A stretch of 64,000 nt of DNA from Multiplicimicrobium sp043718225 (GTDB taxonomy: Bacteria > Omnitrophota > Omnitrophia > Omnitrophales > Aquincolibacteriaceae): positions 91,722-155,721 of the forward strand of contig JAYSWD010000001.1 in assembly GCA_043718225.1 (NCBI GenBank). Direction: 5' to 3'. Below the pieces are notes generated by a model. It did no database searches. It worked only from the letters and a program-made list of their open reading frames with translations, and was not told the origin of the DNA. Position numbers and translations under genes: made by a program. Position 1 is the stretch's first letter, and every line of letters begins with the position of its first letter. Positions 23,237-30,696 of the stretch are shown in pieces.

Positions 23237-24556
23237 ATGCCCAGATTCTATCTTTTTTTATTTCTATTTTTATTTGGCGTTCAATCGGTTCAGGCGCAGG
23301 ATGCCGGTTTTGAAATGCTGCAAAAGAGCATGGCCGACATGCAGAAAAGCATGCAGCAGCTTCAACAAACCATTGCGCAGCAAAACGAGCTGATCCAAAA
23401 CCAGCAGATTCAAATCAATGCGATCGAAAGCAAAACCGCCTCAATTACAATCCCTGCGCAAAAAACACCGGTTATGCCGGTTGGGCGCGCGCAAAGACAA
23501 AATGTTTGGAATCCGGAAATCGGCGCGATAGGCGATATTGTCGGACAGGTGGATTCACCGGGCCGAGAAGACGCGGAAGGCCGTGACCGCATCAGCGTTC
23601 GGGAATTGGAGCTTGTTTTGGGCAGTGCTGTGGATTCTTATTCACGGTTGGATGCGACTCTTGCCTTTTCCGATTTCGAAGAAGCCGGTGTGGAAGAAGC
23701 GTATTACACGCACTTTGGAATACCATGGGGTTTTACCGCCCGTTTCGGAAAATTCAAACCGCATATTGGAAAAGCTCTTCAGGTTCACCGCGATTCATTA
23801 GATACAGTGGACGAACCGCTTGTCATTCAGCGATATTTCGGCGTGGAAGGTTATAACAAAGCCGGGGTTGATTTAACAAAGAATATTGACTTGTCATGGC
23901 CGGTTACGCATCAAGTCAGTTTCGGACTGCTTGAAGGCGGTAACGGCGAGGATGGAACGCTTTTTGGAGAGTCCCGGCGTCATCCGACTTTGTACGCAAA
24001 TCTGAAAAACTATTTGGATGTAACTTCCGAAGCGGGCGTAGAAGCCGGATTGTCTTATCTTGGTGGAAGCAGCGAAAGAAAGGAAACTTTTGGAACACAT
24101 GTGCTTGGCGCCAATTTAACCGGAATTTGGCGGTATGCCGACCAGCGGCATTTTAAAGTCCAATCCGAAACTTTTTCGGGCTTACGCGCCGAAACCCGCG
24201 GCGAAGGTATTCCCGACGATGAAACCACCGAAGACGTCGAGCCGACAATGTTTCCCGAGGTCGACGACAGCCGCCATTTCTTTGGGAGTTATGTTTTGGC
24301 GGATTGGCGTTTTCATCCGCAATGGGCTGTGGGCACGCGCTTTGATTATGTCAATTTGATCCGAAGCGTCGATCTTATCGATGCTGACGGCGCCGATAAA
24401 GGCTGGGCGGCATATCTTACTTTTTATCAAAGCGAATTCGCCCGTTGGCGCATTCAACTCAATCAACGTAATTTGACCGCGGGTGAAGACCCGGAGTATG
24501 AAGCTTTTATCCAAGGCACTTTCGCGATTGGCGAACACAAACACAAGATTACGTGA
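23237..24556 (+). CDS. Outer-membrane beta-barrel protein of the zinc cluster
   Basis: 439 residues with a signal peptide (MPRFYLFLFLFLFGVQSVQAQ), then a Gln-rich coiled coil (about 28-70: MLQKSMADMQKSMQQLQQTIAQ), and a long part made of alternating strands (SYSRLDATLAFSDF, GFTARFGKFKPHIG, WAVGTRFDYVNLI). The last strand ends GTFAIGEHKHKIT. The coiled coil before a barrel is seen in OprP-like and other trimeric porins. Its place directly before znuA suggests a route for zinc through the outer membrane. There is no TonB box or plug domain. The specific family is not recognised. Confidence 0.7.
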   Translation: MPRFYLFLFLFLFGVQSVQAQDAGFEMLQKSMADMQKSMQQLQQTIAQQNELIQNQQIQINAIESKTASITIPAQKTPVMPVGRAQRQNVWNPEIGAIGDIVGQVDSPGREDAEGRDRISVRELELVLGSAVDSYSRLDATLAFSDFEEAGVEEAYYTHFGIPWGFTARFGKFKPHIGKALQVHRDSLDTVDEPLVIQRYFGVEGYNKAGVDLTKNIDLSWPVTHQVSFGLLEGGNGEDGTLFGESRRHPTLYANLKNYLDVTSEAGVEAGLSYLGGSSERKETFGTHVLGANLTGIWRYADQRHFKVQSETFSGLRAETRGEGIPDDETTEDVEPTMFPEVDDSRHFFGSYVLADWRFHPQWAVGTRFDYVNLIRSVDLIDADGADKGWAAYLTFYQSEFARWRIQLNQRNLTAGEDPEYEAFIQGTFAIGEHKHKIT

Positions 24557-24660
24557 AAACAGTTTATCTACGTCGTTGCAAATTCGCAATCTTCGGTCAA
24601 CGTGCGTTTCAGCACGCCTCCCTCGACTGCTCATTTGCGCCTAGCATCTAAACCGTTTTG
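24556..24660. repeat. Family A structured repeat, copy 2
   Basis: About 105 bp after the barrel gene. AAAAC-a-GTTTA (24556-24566) pairs exactly with TAAAC-c-GTTTT (about 24649-24659) as the outer stem. The inner core shares CGTCGTTGCAAA, ACGTGCGTTTCAGCACGCCTCC-like and GCGCCTAGCAT segments with copy 1 at 5827. Confidence 0.6.
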
Positions 24661-24685
24661 ACGTAATCTTTAAATTGGAAAATTT

Positions 24686-25588
24686 ATGAAAAAAATAATT
24701 TCGTTTTTAGTTTTCGTTTTATTTGCAAGCAGCTCATTTGCAGCGGAAAAGCCATTGAAAGTTGTTACAACAACGACGTATTTCGCTGAACTGGTGAAGG
24801 AGGTTGGCGGGGAGCGCGTCGCCGTGCATGCAGTCGCGTCACCGAAATTTAATGTGCATTTTATTCAGCCTAAACCAAGTGATGTTGCCAAAACCGCTAA
24901 GGCGGATTTGTTTGTCTTTGCGGGCCTTGATCTTGAAGCCTGGGCTGACCCCTTGCTCGAAGCGTCAGGGCGTCATGATCTTTTTCGCGGCTCAGCGCGG
25001 AATCTCGATTTATCGCAAGGAATTGTGCTTTTGAAAATCCCCGAACGGTTATCGCGGGCCGAAGGTGACCTGCACGCTTTCGGAAATCCGCATTACACGC
25101 TCAATCCGGAAAACGCCCTTATCATGGCCGTTTCCGTTTCGCGCAAATTACAGGAAATCGATCCGGATCATGCCGCTGAATATCAAGCGCGCGAAAAAGA
25201 ATTTTTGACAGAGTTGAATAAAAAAATCACAGAATGGAAAGCGCTTTGCGCGCATTGTGCCGGGGGAGAAATTTTTTCTTATCACGATGACATTGTTTAT
25301 CTAGCAGATTTTCTGAAATTGAAAGAAGGCCAATATTTAGAGCCTAAACCGGGCGTGCCACCGACACCGAAGCATTTGGCTTTTCTTGAAAAATATGCGG
25401 CCGAGAAAAAAGTCGGCTTGATTCTCGCGGCTTCTTATTACCCGAAGCGCACTCTTGAAAAGCTCGCATCCAAGACCGGAGCAAAAACCGTCTCGATTGC
25501 GCAAGTTCCGAGAGCTGAAGGAAAGCAGTCTATTTTTAATTTTTACGATTACAATATCCGTGCAATCGCGGATGCACTGTCTCAATAA
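24686..25588 (+). CDS. znuA: Zinc/manganese ABC transporter substrate-binding protein
   Basis: Periplasmic cluster A-I binding protein, 300 residues, with signal peptide MKKIISFLVFVLFASSSFAAEK. Metal ligands can be placed by pattern: FNVHFIQPKPSD (about 51-62), GNPHYTLNPENA (about 134), FSYHDDIVYL (about 195) and the late Asp/Glu in the C-lobe. The His-rich loop of ZnuA is absent, so a manganese or iron substrate is possible. The permease follows, but no ATPase gene does. Confidence 0.88.
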   Translation: MKKIISFLVFVLFASSSFAAEKPLKVVTTTTYFAELVKEVGGERVAVHAVASPKFNVHFIQPKPSDVAKTAKADLFVFAGLDLEAWADPLLEASGRHDLFRGSARNLDLSQGIVLLKIPERLSRAEGDLHAFGNPHYTLNPENALIMAVSVSRKLQEIDPDHAAEYQAREKEFLTELNKKITEWKALCAHCAGGEIFSYHDDIVYLADFLKLKEGQYLEPKPGVPPTPKHLAFLEKYAAEKKVGLILAASYYPKRTLEKLASKTGAKTVSIAQVPRAEGKQSIFNFYDYNIRAIADALSQ

Positions 25589-25663
25589 AAATGCTCTGCG
25601 CTTGAAGGTGCAACCGCAAAAGGACTGGATGTTTAAGCTCTGTGCTTTGCACAACCGCAGCAG
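25588..25663 (+). repeat. Two tandem family C repeats between znuA and znuB
   Basis: GCTCTGCGCTTGAAGGTGCAACCGC (25593-25617) and GCTCTGTGCTTTGCACAACCGC (25637-25658) are direct copies 44 bp apart. They occupy the place where an ATPase gene (znuC) would be expected. Confidence 0.55.
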
Positions 25664-25682
25664 CTTATAAAAAGGGAACCGT

Positions 25683-26498
25683 ATGGAATTTTTCGAGTTG
25701 ATGTTTTGGCCTTTTTTGGCATGCATTATTTTGACGGGTATTCATGCCTATTTAGGTCTGCATGTCATTGAGCGCGAAGTTATTTTTGTCGACTTGGCTT
25801 TAGCCCAAATTGCCGCGTTAGGCTGTGCGGCCGCTTTGCTTGCCGGATGGGAACATGACGGCGTGGGAGCTTACCTGCTTTCGCTTGGCTTTACATTGGC
25901 GGGTGCCGCGGTTTTTTCTTTATGCCGCCGCCGGGATCCCAAAATTCCTCAGGAGGCTTTGATCGGTATTGTCTATGCCGTGGCCGCGGCCATGATGGTG
26001 ATGTTTCTTAGCCGCTCCGGAGAAGGCGACGAGCATATCCGCGAAGCGCTCGTCGGCAATATTTTGCTTATTCAGCCGCGTGAAGTAGCGGGCATGGCAC
26101 TGCTTTATGCTGCGGTCGGAGCTTTTCATTATTTTTTCCGCGCACGTTTCCTGGAAATTACGCGGGACCCGCATGCGGCGTATCAAAAGAGCGTTAAAAT
26201 TCGTTTTTGGGATTTTCTTTTTTACGCATCCTTTGGGATCGTTGTTACAAGCTCGGTGCGCGTGGCGGGCGTGCTGCTTGTTTTTTCCTTGCTCGTCATT
26301 CCTGCCTGTGCCGCTGTTTTGTTTGCGAATAAAATTTTCACAAGGCTTTTATTGGGCTGGCTTGTTGGAATCGGCGGAAGCATATTGGGAATGACGCTTT
26401 CCTATTTCGGAGATTTTCCCACAGGCGCCAGCGTAGTATGCGCTTTGGCGGGGTTACTTATTTTCTGCTCTGCACTGCGTGCAACCGCTCGCCACTAA
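25683..26498 (+). CDS. znuB: Zinc/manganese ABC transporter permease
   Basis: Integral membrane permease of the ABC-3 family, 271 residues with about eight helices. ILTGIHAYLGLHVIEREVIFVDLALAQIAALG (about 17-45) and EALIGIVYAVAAAMMVMFLSR (about 94) match ZnuB. The coupling-loop region SSVRVAGVLLVFSLLVIPACAAVLFANK (about 193-220) is typical. AAAAGGGAAC precedes the ATG. The last residues (CSALRATARH) are encoded by a family C repeat. The ATPase subunit is missing from the cluster and must act from elsewhere if the transporter works. Confidence 0.9.
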   Translation: MEFFELMFWPFLACIILTGIHAYLGLHVIEREVIFVDLALAQIAALGCAAALLAGWEHDGVGAYLLSLGFTLAGAAVFSLCRRRDPKIPQEALIGIVYAVAAAMMVMFLSRSGEGDEHIREALVGNILLIQPREVAGMALLYAAVGAFHYFFRARFLEITRDPHAAYQKSVKIRFWDFLFYASFGIVVTSSVRVAGVLLVFSLLVIPACAAVLFANKIFTRLLLGWLVGIGGSILGMTLSYFGDFPTGASVVCALAGLLIFCSALRATARH

Positions 26499-26519
26499 TT
26501 GTTTGCTCCTGCCGGCAGG
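26464..26519 (+). repeat. Family C repeat overlapping the znuB stop, then a 12-bp palindrome
   Basis: GCTCTGCACTGCGTGCAACCGC (26466-26488) lies inside the last codons of znuB, and CCTGCCGGCAGG (26508-26519) follows. The remaining spacer to 26602 shows no gene. Confidence 0.45.
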
Positions 26520-26602
26520 TGCGCTTCGAGCAACCGAACGAGCAACGTTTTAAACTGTTTCGCAGCGTGCGTTTTATCGAGTGCTGCAAAAATGAGGCAG
26601 CG

Positions 26603-28273
26603 TTAGTGGTTTGAAATTAAAACCCGGTCCTGGCTTTCCACCCACAAACGGAAATCCTTCAGGCCGGAGTTTTGCAGTTCTTTTAACCGGTCTTTTTCCA
26701 TAAGGCAAAAAATACGGCGCGTAGGTTCGTTTTGCATCCATTGAACAAACCCGCCCGGTTCATAAAACCAGCCTTCAGCCAAAGCTTTGTTTTCTTCCTG
26801 GCGGCTTTCGCGGTTTAGCGTTCCGCGGTCACTACCCACGATAACCACCCGTTTGCTTACATAAAAAGACAGGTCGGAAAAGCGGTCGGGCGAAGCATAA
26901 ACCGCGACGGCATCTTCGGGCTTTGAATTTTCGCGGATAATCGCAGCAAAATCCGCCGTGCTTTGCATTGGACTGAGTTTTAGCATGCATATAAAGACAA
27001 CCACAAGCGCAAGATAAACCGAGGCCGCGACGGTTAAAATAGCCGCTTTACGGTTATTCTTTTTAAAAAAGTAAAAGCTTTCCACTCCGCCTGCCGCAAG
27101 AATTAAAGCGCCCACCGGAATCCAGGCGCGCAACAAGGCGATTTCAGGAACGTTTTTTGAAAAAAGCAGGCTGATATAAAGCCCCGCGGCGCCGAGTATA
27201 AAAACAGCACAGGTAATTCTCCATGTCCATGCCATCCAGGCGCCGGAAATATTTAGTTTTTCGCCGGCCGCCCACCGTGAAATAAAAATTCCGCTTAGTA
27301 AGGCAAGCGGAACAGTCATGGGAACAATATAGTAAGGCAGTTTAGAGCGGGGAATACTGAAAAAAACAAAAATTACGGCAGCCCACAAAATTAAAAAAAG
27401 ATATTTTTCTTTTTGTTCTTTCGTGGATTTCCAGGCTTCAGCGATAGCTGCGGGGAGAAAAAGGCACCAGGGAAAAGCGATCACCGGAAGGATATAAGTA
27501 AAAAACCAAAAGGGGCGTTTTCGCCCGAACGTGGCGGTTGCGAAACGTTTGAAATGATGTTCGAAAATAAAGATATCGAGAAATTCGGGTTGTCGTTTTA
27601 GAACGGCGAGTACCCACGGAACGCTGATCGCCAAAAAAATAATCAATGTCAGCGCCAAAACAGGAATTTTTTTAAATTCGCTGAAGCGCTTGGTGGCCGC
27701 GAGAAAAATAAAAAAAATAATGGCGGGTAAAGCCGCGCCGATCAAACCTTTGGTCAGAAAAGTCAGGCCCATAAAAACTCCGGCAATCAAATAAAAATGG
27801 TTTTTCTGCTCAAAAACTCCGGCCATCAAAAAGAAAAGAGCGCTGCTCAGCAGAAAAATCATTTCCATGTCGATAACGGCGAATCTTCCGACAAGCACAT
27901 AGCCCGCCGTTGTCATCAGACAAAGAACGGCATGCTTCGCGGCGCGTTCTCCGAAAAAGCGGCGCGTAAAAACAAAAGCTAAAAGCAATCCTGCCAGCGC
28001 GCTTACTATTCCCGGCAAACGCGCGGCAAAAGCGGTGACCCCGAATATTTGATAGGACAGGGCAGTCATCCAGGGCGCGAAGGCCGGTTTTTCAAGATAA
28101 GGCAGCCCGTTAAAATAGGGCACGATCCAATTTCCTGACAAGTGCATAGCCCGCGCGATTTCCGCGAAGCGGCCCTCATCGGATGACCACAACGGAATTT
28201 GAGGAATCAGAAAAAAGAACAGAAATACAGAGGCGAGTGAAAAAAGAATGGAATAGATAATATTTTTATTCAT
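26603..28273 (-). CDS. ArnT/PMT-like lipid-linked sugar transferase
   Basis: GT-C fold glycosyltransferase, 556 residues from ATG 28273 with about twelve helices. The first periplasmic loop carries the acidic catalytic pair DEGRFAEIARAM (about 31-42), then YLEKPAFAPWM and FGERAAK. The C-terminal soluble domain (about 430-556) is the periplasmic part seen in ArnT-type enzymes. Such enzymes use undecaprenyl-phosphate sugars, in ArnT to add aminoarabinose to lipid A. No arn operon is present, so the acceptor and sugar are unknown. Confidence 0.85.
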   Translation of the reverse strand: MNKNIIYSILFSLASVFLFFFLIPQIPLWSSDEGRFAEIARAMHLSGNWIVPYFNGLPYLEKPAFAPWMTALSYQIFGVTAFAARLPGIVSALAGLLLAFVFTRRFFGERAAKHAVLCLMTTAGYVLVGRFAVIDMEMIFLLSSALFFLMAGVFEQKNHFYLIAGVFMGLTFLTKGLIGAALPAIIFFIFLAATKRFSEFKKIPVLALTLIIFLAISVPWVLAVLKRQPEFLDIFIFEHHFKRFATATFGRKRPFWFFTYILPVIAFPWCLFLPAAIAEAWKSTKEQKEKYLFLILWAAVIFVFFSIPRSKLPYYIVPMTVPLALLSGIFISRWAAGEKLNISGAWMAWTWRITCAVFILGAAGLYISLLFSKNVPEIALLRAWIPVGALILAAGGVESFYFFKKNNRKAAILTVAASVYLALVVVFICMLKLSPMQSTADFAAIIRENSKPEDAVAVYASPDRFSDLSFYVSKRVVIVGSDRGTLNRESRQEENKALAEGWFYEPGGFVQWMQNEPTRRIFCLMEKDRLKELQNSGLKDFRLWVESQDRVLISNH

Positions 28274-28325
28274 AAAACAGACAAAATCATAACACATAAT
28301 TGTTAAATCACGATGGGGGTGACGT

Positions 28326-28487
28326 TTAAAATTAAAACTCTCTCTCTGCTCAAACAGCTGATGCTGCGCTCAGAACTCGCAGAGAGAGAGTTTTAATTTT
28401 AAGCTCTTTTCTGATAGTGGGTGGAGGCTGTAAGCCGAGAAACAATACGAGGATGCTTAAGGGATTCGAAGACGCAGTTATTTTATT
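28326..28487. repeat. Family B structured element, copy 2
   Basis: The outer stem is a perfect 24-bp match: 28326-28349 with 28379-28402. Inside are GCTCAAACAG, an inner hairpin CTGA/TCAG and GAACTCGC. The tail keeps GGGTGGAGGC, GAGAAACAA and TTATTTTAT. The stem sequence is quite different from copies 1 and 3, yet base-paired. It occupies half of the 354-bp gap upstream of the ArnT-like gene. Confidence 0.68.
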
Positions 28488-28590
28488 GGTTTTCATTAGT
28501 ATCGAACGTTGCGTTGTAGTTTCCTATTATATATTTTTCAATCTCGGCAAAGCTGAGATTCAAAAAGGTTAAGAAGTTTCCCGTAATAAA

Positions 28591-28629
28591 AACTCCCGGG
28601 GTTCGGCAGGAAGCTGATCCCCGGGAGTT
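28591..28629. repeat. Family D hairpin, copy with 11-bp arms
   Basis: AACTCCCGGGG (28591-28601) and CCCCGGGAGTT (28619-28629) around a 17-base loop. It shares both arms with 15126-15165. It lies near the 3' end of the minus-strand MFS gene and could act as its terminator. Confidence 0.5.
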
Positions 28630-28651
28630 AGAGCGGGTGAAAGGTTATAAG

Positions 28652-29875
28652 CTATGGTTTTGAGTTTTCACTTTTAAGATTTGAACTGTGTCTTCGCGTA
28701 TGACGAATAAAAAAAGTAAAGAGGATCGCGGCGGTAAAAGCCAGGGAAGCGGCAGTGAAAAAAGCGGTTTGAGCGTTGACGGTTTTCCAAATAATTCCAA
28801 AAATCAAACTGGCCGGCAAGGACGCGGCGCCGATGACGAAATGAAACCAGCCGAAAGCCTGGCCGCGCTCGCCGGGCGGGGCGATGTCGACTAAGAAAGC
28901 GCGCTCTGTGCCTTCGGTGCAGCCGGAAAAGAAACCAAATACGATAAATAAAAGCCAGATATGCAGAGGCGTGGAAGCAAATCCAAACAGCACAAAAACC
29001 GCGGCGTAGATAAACCAGCCGTAAAGAATAATTTTTCCACGCCCGATTTTATCCGATAAAACTCCGAACGGCATGATGGTCAGCGTCTTGATGATATGCA
29101 GGGCCATCCAGATCAGCGGAATATGCGCTCTCGGAACGCCGCATTGCTCGGCGTAAAGAAGCAAAAAGGCGTCGGAGGAAGCGCTGAGCGTGAAAATGAA
29201 AAGAATGCCCAAGTAAACGCCCATTTTCCCCGTGGGAAAAGACCACTTAAAATTTTTCAGCGCCCGTGTGCTGCTGGTTTTTATTTCGCGCACTTTAAAG
29301 AGAATTAAAAGCACGGCCAGCATTCCCGGAATGGCCGCGATCCAGAAAATGACGCGCAAATCCTGCGTGAAATAAGTCAAAAGCATCCACGCGAGCAAAG
29401 GGCCGACGGCTGCGCCGGCATTATCCATCGACCGCTGAAACCCGAATGCGCGCCCCTGATGCGTCGGGTGAGTGGAATCGGCAAGCAGCGCGTCGCGCGG
29501 CGATGTGCGCAAACCTTTGCCGGTGCGGTCAATCGCGCGCACAAGAAAGACGGTCCAAGGCCCCTGTGCCAGCGCCACGAAAGGTTTAGAAAAGGAGGAA
29601 AGCGTATAACCGAAAAGCACTAATTTGCTACGGTCTTTCGCGCGGTCGGCATGAATGCCGGAATAGAGTTTTAAAAACGAACTGACGGATTCGGCAAAGC
29701 CTTCGATTAATCCCAGAAAGGCCGGGCCGGCGCCCAAAGTCTGTGTGAGAAAAAGCGGCAGCAGCGGATAAATCATTTCCGTGGAAACATCCGTCAGAAA
29801 ACTGACGATGCCGAAAATAATGACATTGGCGGTCAGGCCGTGAAACAAACGGCTGATAAGTTTTTTTGGATTCAA
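28652..29875 (-). CDS. Major facilitator superfamily transporter
   Basis: Twelve-helix MFS protein of 407 residues, similar to the uncharacterised family with an N-terminal NVIIFGIVSFLTDVSTEMIYPLLPLFL. The loop motif GIHADRAKDRSKLVLFGYTLSS (about 72) and the conserved RAIDRTGKGLRTSPRDALLADS (about 112-133) are clear, with a second-half GVLSDKIGRGKIILYGWF. The substrate is unknown. ATG 29875 has a purine-rich upstream AAGGAAACAGG. The gene follows the VanY-like gene by 32 bp on the same strand, so they could be co-transcribed. Confidence 0.85.
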   Translation of the reverse strand: MNPKKLISRLFHGLTANVIIFGIVSFLTDVSTEMIYPLLPLFLTQTLGAGPAFLGLIEGFAESVSSFLKLYSGIHADRAKDRSKLVLFGYTLSSFSKPFVALAQGPWTVFLVRAIDRTGKGLRTSPRDALLADSTHPTHQGRAFGFQRSMDNAGAAVGPLLAWMLLTYFTQDLRVIFWIAAIPGMLAVLLILFKVREIKTSSTRALKNFKWSFPTGKMGVYLGILFIFTLSASSDAFLLLYAEQCGVPRAHIPLIWMALHIIKTLTIMPFGVLSDKIGRGKIILYGWFIYAAVFVLFGFASTPLHIWLLFIVFGFFSGCTEGTERAFLVDIAPPGERGQAFGWFHFVIGAASLPASLIFGIIWKTVNAQTAFFTAASLAFTAAILFTFFIRHTRRHSSNLKSENSKP

Positions 29876-29907
29876 GTCGATCCTGTTTCCTTACTGCTGC
29901 GCGGCAT

Positions 29908-30696
29908 TTACGGAATTTCCGTTAGCCGCCAATGCCAGGGCTCAAAAGAGATTCCCCACGGGTTGTCACGCGGATAAGAAAGCGTAAAGCCGTATTCTTT
30001 CGCGTGTTTCAACATCCATTGATGCTCGGGAAGATTTTCATAATCTTCAACGCGCGGTTCGCCGTTGATTCCCTCCGCATTAATCAAATCAATCGCGTGA
30101 TATACCAGTAAATTGTGTTCGCTGTAGCCCGGTAAAGCGTTAAGCTTTCCGGTTTCGAGCAAAGAGTAATCATGCTCGCGTAAATATTTCATAAAATTAT
30201 AAAGGTGATAGCCGCGCGAACGGTGGCCTGATTCAATATAAAGCCTTTTGCCCAAATCTTTTTCCATGGCGAGCATCATTGCTTCATATTTTTCATAAGT
30301 TGGAACTGAAACAAGAACGGGTGAAAAATGAAGCGGCTTGCCCAATCTGGTAATGGGCTGATCTTTAATTTCCTTGTAAGGGACTTTGGCGCTTTCTTCG
30401 GGTTGTTTGGGAGTTTTAACATTGAGATCAGAGGGTTTTAGCTTTAGTATTTTTTCGATCAGCATTTTTTTGTTCCAAGACAGCCCTGATGTTAATTGGT
30501 CAAGTTCAAGCCAATTAGGATTAATGCCATGCGCGCTCATTTGAGCAAGCTTTGATTCTGTTTTTGCGAGAATGGAGTCGACCAGTTTATGTTCTGCCGG
30601 TGACAGCTTCGTTAAATTAAGTTTTGAGAAAACAGGTATGAATAGAAATGCTGCGGCGGTGAGCGCGCAGGCCGCGAATAAAATAAACTTTTTCAT
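29908..30696 (-). CDS. D-Ala-D-Ala carboxypeptidase (VanY/M15B-like)
   Basis: Exported zinc peptidase of 262 residues with signal-anchor MKKFILFAACALTAAAFLFIPVF. The M15B pattern is present: SGHRSRGYHL (about 158), the zinc-binding SEHNLLVYHAIDLI (about 192, His and Asp) and FEPWHWRL (about 253, Glu and His). It would trim peptidoglycan stem peptides. The GYSEHN form in place of SxHxxGxAxD is a variant spacing, so activity should not be taken for granted. Its ATG overlaps the stop of the upstream GGDEF gene by 4 bp, so the two are coupled. Confidence 0.85.
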   Translation of the reverse strand: MKKFILFAACALTAAAFLFIPVFSKLNLTKLSPAEHKLVDSILAKTESKLAQMSAHGINPNWLELDQLTSGLSWNKKMLIEKILKLKPSDLNVKTPKQPEESAKVPYKEIKDQPITRLGKPLHFSPVLVSVPTYEKYEAMMLAMEKDLGKRLYIESGHRSRGYHLYNFMKYLREHDYSLLETGKLNALPGYSEHNLLVYHAIDLINAEGINGEPRVEDYENLPEHQWMLKHAKEYGFTLSYPRDNPWGISFEPWHWRLTEIP

